Of a stretch of 64,000 nt of DNA, positions 1 through 8,815 are shown piece by piece. The notes under the pieces were generated by a model. The model had not been told where the DNA came from. It was given only the letters and a program-made list of their open reading frames with translations, and ran no database searches. Origin of the DNA: Peptostreptococcaceae bacterium oral taxon 113 str. W5053 (GTDB taxonomy: Bacteria; Bacillota; Clostridia; Tissierellales; Peptoniphilaceae); the NCBI GenBank assembly GCA_000467935.1, contig KI259834.1, forward strand, positions 62,001 to 126,000. Reading direction: 5' to 3'. A program made the position numbers and the translations under genes. Each line of letters starts with the position of its first letter. The stretch's first letter is position 1.

Positions 1-14
1 TGAAAACCGTCGTT

Positions 15-836
15 TTAAAATGACATGACCTCTTTACTTCGATACTTATTTTGGAGGAAATGATAGAGAATGCCACCCAACGGGAGAATCATAATCAAAG
101 AAAATATGCTGATGATTTCTCCTGTTCCCGAAGGTACAAAGCTCTGTGCCGTAGCCATAAAGTTATTTGCGACATGCACGAGAATGGGGAATATCAGATT
201 ATTCTTCTTTTCGTAGATGATTCCGGCAACAGCTCCCATAAAAGAAGCATAAACGATTTGCACCGGATTCATATGGTAGGCTCCGAACAGTACAGAGGAC
301 AGAAGTATGGTCAACCAGGCAGGACTGATCTTTCGTATGGATCGAAAGACAATTCCGCGAAACAGAATTTCTTCAATCAAAGGTCCGGCAATCACCGCAA
401 TCAGAATTCCGCCGAGAAGACTTCCTCCGCCAATGTTCTGATTTCCCGCATTCATCGCATCAAGGCTTCTTTGAAATGCAGGTATCTTTTCAGCCAGCAT
501 AATCCAGAGAAAAGAAACCCCGGAAACGCCGACCCCTGCCATAATGCTTAGGATTGAATCTTTTCCATTCGTTTCCGTTTTCATCTCATCCTTGTCATGT
601 TTCAGCATGAGTTTGTAAATGGGAAAAAATATAAATATCAGCGTAATATATACGAGCATTTCGCCTAAATAGGCAAATTTTATAAACCGCACCTCAGGGA
701 TGTGCAAAATGTTTAAAAACAACTTTTCAACCGCATAATAAAGAACGTTTGACATCAAAAAATGTGCAGCTATTGCAAGGATGGGAAAAATCATAAATCG
801 TTTGTTATGTCGTATATCGATTTTATTTTTATCCAT
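15..836 (-). CDS. CPBP-family intramembrane metalloprotease
   Basis: This 273-residue polytopic membrane protein has the family's hallmark EEILFRG motif near residue 155, followed by an FGAYHMNP histidine motif and a later HVANNF histidine. These are the metal-binding and catalytic positions of CPBP (Abi/CAAX-like) proteases. Several hydrophobic segments are visible. Bacterial members are often linked to bacteriocin immunity or membrane-protein processing, but nothing here fixes a substrate. It lies 14 bases downstream of the TlpA-like lipoprotein on the same strand and is probably co-transcribed with it. The family call is firm and the role is unknown. Confidence 0.85.
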   Translation of the reverse strand: MDKNKIDIRHNKRFMIFPILAIAAHFLMSNVLYYAVEKLFLNILHIPEVRFIKFAYLGEMLVYITLIFIFFPIYKLMLKHDKDEMKTETNGKDSILSIMAGVGVSGVSFLWIMLAEKIPAFQRSLDAMNAGNQNIGGGSLLGGILIAVIAGPLIEEILFRGIVFRSIRKISPAWLTILLSSVLFGAYHMNPVQIVYASFMGAVAGIIYEKKNNLIFPILVHVANNFMATAQSFVPSGTGEIISIFSLIMILPLGGILYHFLQNKYRSKEVMSF

Positions 837-850
837 ATGTTCCCTTCCGA

Positions 851-1768
851 TTAGTTCTGTTTATTTAACTTTTGAATTTTCGCTTCGATTTCTTCAATTT
901 TTTTCAAGTCCTCATTGATCGTTTTCCATTCCTCTTCGGAAAAAGAATCTTTTGCTTTTTCTATTTGAGCTTTTAAGAATTCTGCATAAGGAGTGTTTTC
1001 ATCTTGCTGTACCTTGTCTTTTTGAATTTTAGCGAATAGCTTATCCCAAATTTCTTTGTGTTGAAGGAAGATATTATTTTCTTCCGCTAATAGAGCCTTT
1101 GTTTCATCGATGGAAGGATCCATGTTAGAATCTTTGGAATCAACGGAAGACGAAACCTCTTTGCCTGCCTTTAAGTCATCTATCATTTTCAGAATTTGAT
1201 CCATTTTCTTTTCATCTTCAATACTTCCCATAATCGGTTGTCCGATGATATTTCCCTTTTTATCGACGAGAATCGTCGTTGGGAAACCGAGGATGTTCGC
1301 CATATAACTTCTTGCCTCCTGGTTGTTGTCGATAACGAGGTTTCGATAGGTGACCCCTTGTTTTGCAAGAATCTCTTTTGCTGCGGCTAGCGCCTTTTCG
1401 TCATCTCCGACTTCTACATTTATCCCGATTAACTCAGCTCCCTTTTCACGAAGTTTTGCATTGAACTTTTCTAACGCCGGCATTTCATTTACACAAGCCG
1501 AGCAGCCATTAAACCAGAAATTAACAAGTGTTGCTTCATTTTTGCTGAATAAAGACTCATCCACGTCATTACCGTCGAAATCTTTTCCTTTAAATTTAGG
1601 AAAGGCTTCCACTTTTCCGTTTTCTTCTGTCGAGGGTTGTGCCGGGGTGGCATTACCGTTTTCTTTCGTAGAAGGCTGCTGTGTCGGGCTAGCATTACCG
1701 CAGGCTGCCAATAAAACTGTCATCAGGACTGCCAAAAGTACAGATACGATTTTCTTTTTTGTTTTCAT
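851..1768 (-). CDS. TlpA-like thioredoxin-fold lipoprotein
   Basis: The protein has 305 residues. A lipoprotein signal ends in LAAC (lipidated Cys about residue 23). A Pro/Thr/Asn-rich linker contains a near-duplicate repeat (PSTKENGNATP / PSTEENGK). A TlpA/ResA-like thioredoxin domain follows, with the active site C-S-A-C at about residues 89-92 in the context FNGCSACVNEMP. The last ~90 residues are charged and probably helical and are not part of the usual fold. The likely role is an extracytoplasmic thiol-disulfide oxidoreductase anchored on the outer face of the membrane. A CXXC mini-protein upstream on the same strand supports a redox operon. Confidence 0.85.
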   Translation of the reverse strand: MKTKKKIVSVLLAVLMTVLLAACGNASPTQQPSTKENGNATPAQPSTEENGKVEAFPKFKGKDFDGNDVDESLFSKNEATLVNFWFNGCSACVNEMPALEKFNAKLREKGAELIGINVEVGDDEKALAAAKEILAKQGVTYRNLVIDNNQEARSYMANILGFPTTILVDKKGNIIGQPIMGSIEDEKKMDQILKMIDDLKAGKEVSSSVDSKDSNMDPSIDETKALLAEENNIFLQHKEIWDKLFAKIQKDKVQQDENTPYAEFLKAQIEKAKDSFSEEEWKTINEDLKKIEEIEAKIQKLNKQN

Positions 1769-1928
1769 TTTTCATTTCTCCTCTCTTTGTTTCCTTGTTT
1801 CTTGATTTTTTTCTTTCTCCATTTCCGTCACATTTTTAAATTCCTTAGCGAAGGGGTGTGTCTTTAGTCGGACATATTTTTTCCGTTATACAGAACCCCT
1901 TTTAGGAAATGGGAAAGATGAATGTTGG

Positions 1929-2186
1929 TCAGGAATGTGGAAAATATTTGAATTGTATTTTTTTGGCAAAAAACTCTTTCAAAGAAAAGTTTTTCACTGT
2001 TTTTTCTTTAAATCCAATTCCGATACACTCTAAACATAGATGGATTGCTTTGCTAAACACGAGTTTGACTTCTTCGCGATAGGCGCCGAAACATACGAGG
2101 GCGACCGCAACGGCAGTCAGTGTACATCGCGCTGCAAATTTTATCCGATGTCGAATCTTTATTTGTCGATAAAAGTTGTTGGTGAT
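1929..2186 (-). pseudogene. CD1871A-like CXXC mini-protein, start codon unclear
   Basis: Reading the minus strand from about 2186 gives an open frame with one hydrophobic segment followed by KAIHLCLECIGIG. That tail matches what is known of the CD1871A family of about 50-residue CXXC membrane proteins, which commonly sit beside TlpA-like and 4Fe-4S proteins. The CXXC is encoded at 2025-2036. The frame has no ATG, GTG or TTG at a sensible position: an AAGGGAGGG Shine-Dalgarno-like run is followed by ATC. About 25 extra residues follow the usual CIGIG end. It may be a decayed copy or use a rare start. The family call is moderately sure and its intactness is doubtful. Confidence 0.55.
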
Positions 2187-2354
2187 CCCTCCCTTACATG
2201 ATTTCCTTTTTCCGACAACAAAAAGATATCAAATCGAATATAAAATTTCTGTTAAGAAAAAATCATTGGAATAAAATTTTTTTGTATGTTATATAATAAT
2301 AGTAAAATATTCCCTTTAAGTGCAGGGAAAATAGAATTTAAGGAGGATATAAAT

Positions 2355-3035
2355 ATGAGAATATTGGTAGTTGAAGATGAAAAGACTCTTTGTGAAACCA
2401 TTGCAAAAGGCTTGCGACTTGACGGATATGAAGTCGATACTTGTTTTAGCGGAGATGTTGCCTGGGATATGGCGTTATCGGAAAGTTATGATCTGATCAT
2501 ATTGGATTTGAATCTTCCGGGAATGGATGGGATGGATGTGCTTCGCAATATCCGTAGAGAGGACGCTGAAACCGGAATTCTTATACTTTCTGCAAGAGGA
2601 CAACTTCAGGACAAAATAGACGGGTTGGACGGCGGAGCGAGTGATTACCTTTGTAAGCCTTTTCATTTTGAAGAGTTGGAGGCTCGCGTACGAAGCCTTA
2701 CGCGAAGACGCGTCGTCCAAAATAATCTTATCCTTGAATGTGGGGAACTCTCGCTGGATACAAAGGCACGCACTGTATTTGCGAAAGGCACGCAATTCTC
2801 TCTTACACGAAAAGAGCTTGGACTTTTAGAGTATCTTATGCTCCATCAGGAACATCCGATCAGTCAGGAAGAGCTGATACAGCATGTGTGGGACGGGAGT
2901 GTTGACAGTTTTAGTAATTCGATTCGTGTGCATATCTCGGCACTTCGCAAGAAATTGAAGGCCGTATTGGGATATGATCCTATTATTAATCGCATTGGAC
3001 AGGGTTATATGATAGGAGCATCTCAAAATGAATAA
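2355..3035 (+). CDS. OmpR-family response regulator
   Basis: This 226-residue regulator has an N-terminal receiver (MRILVVEDEK, phospho-acceptor Asp in DLNLPGMDG, conserved Lys in LCKPF) and a C-terminal winged helix with the SNSIRVHISALRKKL recognition region. The start at 2355 is chosen because an AAGGAGG site precedes it and the receiver begins immediately; an upstream in-frame ATG at 2286 lacks a ribosome site. A TATAAT lies at 2292-2297. The gene overlaps the following histidine kinase by 8 bases, so the two form a two-component pair. The signal is unknown; the redox genes diverge upstream. Confidence 0.92.
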   Translation: MRILVVEDEKTLCETIAKGLRLDGYEVDTCFSGDVAWDMALSESYDLIILDLNLPGMDGMDVLRNIRREDAETGILILSARGQLQDKIDGLDGGASDYLCKPFHFEELEARVRSLTRRRVVQNNLILECGELSLDTKARTVFAKGTQFSLTRKELGLLEYLMLHQEHPISQEELIQHVWDGSVDSFSNSIRVHISALRKKLKAVLGYDPIINRIGQGYMIGASQNE

Positions 3036-4185
3036 AGGGCATTCTCTTCAGTGGAAACTCACATTAATTACGGCTTTTATGGTCATTGCATCCTGCCTTT
3101 GCACCAGCTATTTTGTCAGTAAATCTGCCATGTTGTTTTTTGTTGAAATCGAAGAGTCGGCAATTACGATGTTTCCAAAAGAAAACAGCGTGAAAGATGC
3201 ATATGCGGATATTCAAGTGGCTCTTGATCCTGAAGTTGCATTTACGGACACGGTTAAAAACGCATCTGTGGAATTTTGGACAAAGAGCCTTCTTATAACA
3301 CTGATTATCACACTTATAAGCAGTTTCATGATGTATTTTATTATGGAATACGCACTGCGACCTTTGCAGAAACTGGGGAAGCAAATTAGAGAAATTCAAG
3401 GGAAAAACTTGCAGCGGTTAGTCGTTTTAAACAACGGTTCTATCGAAATCCTGCATCTTACGAATGCTTTTAATGAGATGCTTAAAAGGCTTAGCGATAC
3501 TTTCTCGGCACAAAAACAGTTTTCTGCAAATGCCGCACACGAACTTCGTACTCCCCTTGCCGTGATTCGAACCAAGCTTGAGGTGTTTGAAAAAAACAAG
3601 AGTCCTGAACTGAACGACTATAAAGAAACCATCGGCATGGTTCGGCTGCAGATTGATCGATTGTCTCATGTAATAGATCTTCTTTTGGAGATGACCGAAC
3701 TTCAATCCGCAAAAAGAAGTGACCATATTCGACTTGCCGAGATCGTAGAGGAAGTGATCTGTGACTTAGCCTTTGTCGGGGATAAAAAGGGAGTGCGTCT
3801 CCTTCAAAAGTCCGGCGATGCTCAAATTACAGGAAACGATACCTTGATATACAGAGCGATTTACAATCTGATTGAAAACGCAATTAAATATAATCATGAA
3901 GGAGGAGAGGTTGCCGTCGAGATCAAGGAAAGTGATGAATTTGTGAGTATCGTTGTTTCCGATACGGGTTCGGGGATCAATAAAAGTGACTGGGAATATA
4001 TCTTTGAACCATTTTTCAGGGTGGATAAATCAAGAAGTCGTGATTTGGGTGGAGCAGGACTCGGCTTGGCACTGGTGAAAGAAATTGCACATCAGCATGG
4101 TGGAGATGTTCGAGTACTTCAAAGTTCAAAAGACGGTACACAAATTGAACTGATATTACAAAGAGAGCGAAAGCATTATAGATAA
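3028..4185 (+). CDS. Sensor histidine kinase (partner of the 2355 regulator)
   Basis: This 385-residue membrane kinase has an N-terminal transmembrane segment, an extracellular loop of about 60 residues and a second transmembrane segment ending near residue 110. A HAMP linker, a HisKA domain with the phospho-accepting His in AHELRTPLAV, and a HATPase domain follow (N box NLIENAIKYN, G1 DTGSG, G2 GGAGLGLALV). It phosphorylates the overlapping OmpR-type regulator. The small sensor loop suggests membrane or envelope sensing rather than binding of a large ligand. Confidence 0.92.
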   Translation: MNKGHSLQWKLTLITAFMVIASCLCTSYFVSKSAMLFFVEIEESAITMFPKENSVKDAYADIQVALDPEVAFTDTVKNASVEFWTKSLLITLIITLISSFMMYFIMEYALRPLQKLGKQIREIQGKNLQRLVVLNNGSIEILHLTNAFNEMLKRLSDTFSAQKQFSANAAHELRTPLAVIRTKLEVFEKNKSPELNDYKETIGMVRLQIDRLSHVIDLLLEMTELQSAKRSDHIRLAEIVEEVICDLAFVGDKKGVRLLQKSGDAQITGNDTLIYRAIYNLIENAIKYNHEGGEVAVEIKESDEFVSIVVSDTGSGINKSDWEYIFEPFFRVDKSRSRDLGGAGLGLALVKEIAHQHGGDVRVLQSSKDGTQIELILQRERKHYR

Positions 4186-4367
4186 TCTTCGCTTAGGAAA
4201 ACCGGAAGTAAATTGGAAAGAAGAGAAAATCGCTGCAAAAATGCCATAGCGAATACATTCATCAAAGCCCTTCCGGTGGATAAGAATGCTTTTGAAGGAA
4301 AAAAGACGATCTTCATTTGTCTTTCTTTGAGGGATTTGTTTTCTGATTATACCAGACAAAAAAATCC

Positions 4368-4770
4368 TTATCTGAAGTAGGATACCATTTGCCCTTCTTC
4401 CAATTTTTTCATTCCGAAGTGTTGATAAAAATAATTGGGAACGTCTTCTGTTGTGGTAGTGACGACGTGGAACATTCGTACATCTTTGAATCGTTCCCAA
4501 ATAAATCGAAAAAGTTGGGTTTTCGATTCCCTTTTGTCGGTATTTCGGCAAGACAATCAAATCTTGCACCAGCAAAATATGTTCTCCGTCACCGACACAT
4601 CGAATAAATCCGACAAGTTGATTGTCATCGAAAGCACCGTAAAGGTAAAGGGATTGGAGGAAAGCCATTTTCAGTTTTTCTTCATCGTTTAAATAGGCAC
4701 TCCAACCTTCGGAGGCGTAAATCTTTTGGATTTCTTGAATTCGTTCACTGGAAAATTCTTTATAGTTCAT
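4368..4770 (-). pseudogene. GNAT acetyltransferase, frameshifted
   Basis: From an ATG at 4770 with an AGGAGA site, the frame encodes a GNAT-like N-terminus up to the acetyl-CoA loop (LIVLPKYRQKGI). It then leaves frame, and the continuation is found one base away: KTQLFRFIWERFKDVR through YQHFGMKKLEEGQMVSYFR to a stop at 4368. Joined, the two parts make a normal single-domain acetyltransferase of about 133 residues. One inserted base near 4520-4530 explains the break. Unless this is a sequencing error, the gene is inactive. Confidence 0.8.
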
Positions 4771-4877
4771 GGGATCATCTCCTATTTTGTCCAAAATATT
4801 TTATGACCTGTTTATGATTATCATATTTCGATTTTTTCAGATATGCGTGATGGTTTTTTATGACAGGAGGGAACGGA

Positions 4878-4905
4878 TTGACTTTTTAAAGGGGCTTGTT
4901 ATACT
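4878..4905 (+). promoter_or_regulatory. Sigma-A-type promoter of the YitT gene
   Basis: TTGACT at 4878-4883, a 16-base spacer and TATACT at 4900-4905, about 24 bases before the likely start codon at 4929. Confidence 0.6.
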
Positions 4906-4928
4906 AAAAAGGAATGGGGGAGTATGAA

Positions 4929-5843
4929 ATGAAGGGTTCGGCGAAGCAAATCTTAGGAGAACCGAAGGAGATTATCTATAAAATTTTTGTGATTTTACTT
5001 TCCAATTTATTAGCAGCGGCGGCGATCAACCTTTTCTATGTACCGAACGGTTTTTTAAGCGGTGGCGTAGGAGGAATTTCCATTTTAATCTGGTCCGTCA
5101 CTAAAATTCCTGTCGGAATTTTGATGTTTCTAATGAATATTCCACTGGCGTTATTAGGGTTTAAATTTTTGAATCGGAAATTTTCTATTTTTGCTATTAT
5201 TTCCGCATTTACATTTTCTTTTTTCGTTTATATTACCCGCACTTTAAATGATGTAAAATTTTTAGAAGATATTTTGTTATGTTCCTTGTTCGGCGGATTG
5301 TTAAACGGTGTAGCTATGGGGTTTTTGTTCCGCAATGATTTGTGTCAAGGAGGTATCGACTTTTTGGCCAAGATTGCCAAAGAACGCTATAATTTGAATG
5401 TGGGAACGGCATTAATGCTCATCAATGTGCTTATCGTTTCCTTAGGCACTTTGCGTTTTGGAATTCGCCGTGCACTGTATACGATTATCTCCATGCGTAT
5501 GAGCTATATGATTTTGGATCGGATTCAAGTGGGGTGGGATAGACGAAAGCAGTTGATTATTATTACAGAGAAAAGTCGTGAGATAGCACAACATATTTTA
5601 AGTGAGGCCAATCGGGGGGTAACTTATTTACACGGGGCCGGAGGATACAGTTCTACGGAACGGGAGATTATTTATTGTGTGGTTAAAAATTCTGAAATCG
5701 TGAAAATTAAGACCATTATAAAAGATATTGATCCGGCTGCATTTATTACAATTTCCGAGGCGATAGAAGTTCAGGGAGAGGGATTTAGCCAAGAACTGGT
5801 TCAGGAGACAAAGGAGAAAAAAAGAAGAAGCCCCTTCGAATAG
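4929..5843 (+). CDS. YitT-family membrane protein (DUF161/DUF2179)
   Basis: The product has about 304 residues. It has a hydrophobic N-terminal region with the family-typical LFYVPNGFLSGGVGGISIL and LCQGGIDFLAKI stretches, then a soluble DUF2179-like C-terminal domain (RGVTYLHGAGGYSSTEREIIYCVV). YitT proteins are widespread in Firmicutes; their transported substrate is not established. The start at 4929 has a GGGGAG site 6 bases upstream; an ATG at 4914 is possible. A bidirectional terminator follows and separates it from the convergent deaminase gene. Confidence 0.88.
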   Translation: MKGSAKQILGEPKEIIYKIFVILLSNLLAAAAINLFYVPNGFLSGGVGGISILIWSVTKIPVGILMFLMNIPLALLGFKFLNRKFSIFAIISAFTFSFFVYITRTLNDVKFLEDILLCSLFGGLLNGVAMGFLFRNDLCQGGIDFLAKIAKERYNLNVGTALMLINVLIVSLGTLRFGIRRALYTIISMRMSYMILDRIQVGWDRRKQLIIITEKSREIAQHILSEANRGVTYLHGAGGYSSTEREIIYCVVKNSEIVKIKTIIKDIDPAAFITISEAIEVQGEGFSQELVQETKEKKRRSPFE

Positions 5844-5854
5844 GCTTCTTTTTT
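5821..5854. terminator. Bidirectional rho-independent terminator
   Basis: A stem of about 12 bp (AAGAAGCC pairing with GGCTTCTT plus flanking A/T pairs) lies between the convergent YitT and dCMP deaminase genes, with a T-run on each strand. Confidence 0.75.
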
Positions 5855-5862
5855 GTTTTGTA

Positions 5863-6285
5863 TTAAACCTGTTCCACATGGACGCGGGAACGTTTGAAAA
5901 GTTCTTCGGCATAAGGGTCAATCCGATAGGCTTCGTGATAATAGACGGCTGTGATTCCGGACTGAATCAAAGCTTTGGTGCAGTTTAGACAAGGATAGTG
6001 GGTGACAAAGCAACGGCAGTCTTTGACGGAGATTCCTTCTTTGGCACAATACAACAAGGCATTCATTTCCGAGTGAATGGTGGCGATGCAATGACCGTCT
6101 CGCATGGTATGACCGATTTCGTCACAGTGAGGCTGTCCGGCGATGGAGCCGTTGTACCCGGTGGAAACGATACGATTATCTTCGTTGACTAAAAGGCATC
6201 CCACAAAAGCCCGGTCGCAAGTCGATCGACTGGCTACAATCAGAGCGATGTCCATAAAATATTCTTTCCATGATTTTCTACTCAT
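5863..6285 (-). CDS. comEB: dCMP deaminase (ComEB-type)
   Basis: This 140-residue zinc-dependent cytidine/deoxycytidylate deaminase family protein converts dCMP to dUMP for dTMP synthesis. It has HSEMNALLYC (zinc His and catalytic Glu) and HYPCLNCTKAL (PCxxC zinc ligands), plus the family's N-terminal SWKEYFMDIALIVASRSTC. The start at 6285 follows a GGGAGG site. It is apparently monocistronic. Confidence 0.93.
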   Translation of the reverse strand: MSRKSWKEYFMDIALIVASRSTCDRAFVGCLLVNEDNRIVSTGYNGSIAGQPHCDEIGHTMRDGHCIATIHSEMNALLYCAKEGISVKDCRCFVTHYPCLNCTKALIQSGITAVYYHEAYRIDPYAEELFKRSRVHVEQV

Positions 6286-6334
6286 AAGAAACCTCCCTAT
6301 CAAAAGCATTATAACATAAAAAGGATAGAAACCT

Positions 6335-6362
6335 TTGCGGAAAAAGAAAAATTCGGTATACT
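6335..6362 (+). promoter_or_regulatory. Sigma-A-type promoter
   Basis: TTGCGG (6335-6340), a 16-base spacer and TATACT (6357-6362), 28 bases before the ATG of the downstream lipoprotein gene. Confidence 0.5.
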
Positions 6363-6390
6363 GATATTAAGAAGGAAAGGAGCGTTGACG

Positions 6391-7134
6391 ATGAAAAAGT
6401 TATTTTCTTTCTTGATTTTGATTTTGTTCTTGGCAGCTTGCGGACAAAGTTCGGAACAAAAAATGGCAAAGAATTTGATTAAGGTTTTGGAGTCCGCGGA
6501 CAATGCGGGGAAATATGAAGAGTTAAAAGACCATTTAGATCCTAAATTTTTGTCGACTCTCGGTTTGACGCCTGAAGGATATATTGATGAATTAAAAAAA
6601 TTTTCGGGAGAAAATCACGGGACGGTGGAGTATGAATTGGCTTCTTTCGAAGAAGTGGAAGATCGGGTTCATCTATTGTCTCTTCGTGTGTCTCGAGAAA
6701 AAGACGGCAAAAAAAGTGAAGACCATATGGATGTGATTCTTCGACAGATGAACAATGGCAAAGATTGGTTCTTTACGCCTATGGATATGTTAAGGTCTTA
6801 CGTATTTAAAGCCAATACCAAAAAAGAGTATTTTCAAATCAATATTCCTTTTGTGGCTGAAGGTTCTCGCGGACAAACTTATGTGGTGGAACTGAGCAAC
6901 AACAGCGAGAATATTTTTTTCTACTTTACACCGAAGAGTAAGGTGGAAGTGGAAACTTCCAAAGGTTCTTTTTATGGAGTTGTCAAGGAGATGGAGCTTA
7001 AGCCCGGTGAATCCAAACGGACCAATTTGTGGATCCCAAGAGCCAAAGGTGAACCGAAAAAAATCACGATTTGGTCTATGGCGGATGAACAACGTTATTT
7101 CGATTATCAATTAATTTTGGAAATTCAAAAATAA
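6391..7134 (+). CDS. Hypothetical lipoprotein
   Basis: This protein of about 247 residues has a lipoprotein signal ending in LAAC (MKKLFSFLILILFLAAC). An N-terminal helical section resembles the DUF4878/SnoaL-like shape of small cystatin-like lipoproteins (AKNLIKVLESADNAG). A beta-rich C-terminal half contains VELSNNSENIFFYFTPKSKVEV and LKPGESKRTNLWIP, like an immunoglobulin-like domain of extracellular proteins. No enzymatic motif is seen. The start at 6391 has an AAAGGAG site 8 bases upstream. The function is unknown. Confidence 0.75.
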   Translation: MKKLFSFLILILFLAACGQSSEQKMAKNLIKVLESADNAGKYEELKDHLDPKFLSTLGLTPEGYIDELKKFSGENHGTVEYELASFEEVEDRVHLLSLRVSREKDGKKSEDHMDVILRQMNNGKDWFFTPMDMLRSYVFKANTKKEYFQINIPFVAEGSRGQTYVVELSNNSENIFFYFTPKSKVEVETSKGSFYGVVKEMELKPGESKRTNLWIPRAKGEPKKITIWSMADEQRYFDYQLILEIQK

Positions 7135-7145
7135 AAAACATAGAG

Positions 7146-7178
7146 AAACCGCCGGTTCTCATCAAACCGCCGGTTTTT
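7146..7178 (+). terminator. Rho-independent terminator-like hairpin
   Basis: Two copies of AAACCGCCGGTT separated by six bases can pair with one mismatch and are followed by seven Ts. It sits directly after the lipoprotein stop. Confidence 0.6.
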
Positions 7179-7184
7179 TTATGC

Positions 7185-8798
7185 TTACTCTTTTCTTGTC
7201 GCTTTTTGTTGGGACACACAAGCCCGTGCCTCCGCTTCCAATTGTCGTTTTAATTTTTCCCGATATGCTTGGATTTCGTCGCTTAATTCTTTTAAATCCG
7301 TTTCCACGGTCTGTTTGATGTTCACGTTATCCAAAGGAGTGGGAAATTGAGACTCGCTCATAAATTTTTGGACGGATTTACGAACCCGATTAATGGAAGC
7401 GATCGTTCCGGGACCGGCGATACATCCTCCGGGGCAAGCCATGCCTTCCAAAAGATAGCCGTTTTTCTTTCCCGCTTTTGCCAAACGCATCATAGTAACA
7501 CATTCATGAAGGGAGTTGGCTCCTTCCACTTGAATGGCCTTTTCAGGATCCAGCTTCATGGCTGTTTGTTTGACTGCCTCCGCAACGCCTCCGGCAACGG
7601 CATAGCCTCGACCTAAAGAGGAAGCGTCTTGAATTTCCTGCGTGATTTCGATTTCCGTCAACTCGATATCTTTGGCAACAAACATCCCCATCAATTCCTC
7701 AAAAGTGATGACATAGTCCACATAACCTTTAACTTTTTCGCTCATGGCTTCCAACTTTTTGGAAAGGCAGGGACCGATAAAAGTAATTTTGGCATCCGGA
7801 TTGATGTTTTTTAGGAATTTGGCTGTTTCAATCATCGGTGATGAGGAGTCGCTGACATATTGATATTCATTGGGAAAATTTTTCTCCACCATCATAGACC
7901 AGCTGGCACAACAACTGGTACCCATATAAGGGATTTGTTCGGGAACTTTTTCCAAATATTCTTTCGCTTCTCGAATCGTGGTAATATCCGCACCTAAACT
8001 TACCTCCACCACTTCATTGAATCCCAGCCTTTTAATTCCTTCCACAATCTGCCAGGGATTGGCCAAAAGCCCGAATTGACCGATAATGGATGGCGCAATA
8101 ATGGCATACATATTTTTCTTAGTGGACAAAGCGCGCGCCAATTGGTAAATTTGAGATTTATCCGCAATGGCTCCGAAAGGACATTGGGTTAAACAGCGTC
8201 CGCAAGCGACACATTTTTTCTCGTCGATATGAGCACGTCCCAAATAATCGCTGTCAATAGCTTTAACACCGCAAACGCTGGCGCAAGGGCGATCATAATG
8301 GATAATGGCATTGTAAGGACAGGTTTCTTCGCAGCGACCACATTTAATACATTTATCCTGATCGATTACGGCGCCGTATTTGCCGATGGATACGGCATTT
8401 TTGGGACAGACATTGGTGCAGGGATGCGCTAAGCATCGTCTGCAATTGTTCGTGACCAAATAGGACTTGGTGGGACAAGCTTCACAAGCGAAGGGAATAA
8501 CATTGACCAAAGGAGTTGTAAAATGGGCTTCTTCCAAATCCAATTGATCCAATCCGTCGGTAATCGCACTGTATTCCGTGTATTTTCTGCCCTCTAAACC
8601 CATGGTCAGGCGAAGTCGTTCCTCCAGGATTGCCCGTTCCTTAAAGATACTGTCTCGATAAGTCGCCACTTCACCGGGAAGAATTCGATAGGCGGATTGG
8701 CGTAATTCGGATAAATCAACATTCTCAAAAGCAAGTCGTGCCACCTCCGCAAAAACTTGTCGACGAATGTTGATTAAATTTACATAACTTTCTTTCAT
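7185..8798 (-). CDS. [FeFe] hydrogenase, monomeric group B-like
   Basis: The product has 537 residues. Three 2[4Fe-4S]-ferredoxin-like cysteine clusters (ACPTKSYLVTNNCRRC, CIKCGRCEETCP, CVACGRCLTQCP) precede an H-cluster domain. The H-cluster cysteine motifs are TSCCASW, GPCLSKKLEA and EGMACPGGCIAGPG. They match the L1/L2/L3 layout of [FeFe] hydrogenases but vary from the classical HydA forms (TSCCPxW, MPCxxKKxE), as expected for the B-type clade. It probably disposes of reductant as H2, or senses H2, in the cytoplasm using ferredoxin. The neighbouring 90-residue Cys protein lies just upstream on the same strand. Hydrogenase maturases HydEFG are not in this window. Confidence 0.9.
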   Translation of the reverse strand: MKESYVNLINIRRQVFAEVARLAFENVDLSELRQSAYRILPGEVATYRDSIFKERAILEERLRLTMGLEGRKYTEYSAITDGLDQLDLEEAHFTTPLVNVIPFACEACPTKSYLVTNNCRRCLAHPCTNVCPKNAVSIGKYGAVIDQDKCIKCGRCEETCPYNAIIHYDRPCASVCGVKAIDSDYLGRAHIDEKKCVACGRCLTQCPFGAIADKSQIYQLARALSTKKNMYAIIAPSIIGQFGLLANPWQIVEGIKRLGFNEVVEVSLGADITTIREAKEYLEKVPEQIPYMGTSCCASWSMMVEKNFPNEYQYVSDSSSPMIETAKFLKNINPDAKITFIGPCLSKKLEAMSEKVKGYVDYVITFEELMGMFVAKDIELTEIEITQEIQDASSLGRGYAVAGGVAEAVKQTAMKLDPEKAIQVEGANSLHECVTMMRLAKAGKKNGYLLEGMACPGGCIAGPGTIASINRVRKSVQKFMSESQFPTPLDNVNIKQTVETDLKELSDEIQAYREKLKRQLEAEARACVSQQKATRKE

Positions 8799-8815
8799 AG
8801 AGTCGGTAAGGAGTA

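Noticed and set aside
51..551. Long plus-strand open frame opposite the CPBP protease gene
   Set aside because: It is the shadow of the real minus-strand gene: its codon composition is implausible and it has no domain, while the minus strand has clear motifs.
851..1768. Repeat in the lipoprotein linker as a phase-variable tract
   Set aside because: Two diverged in-frame copies only; no sign of slippage-prone perfect repeats.
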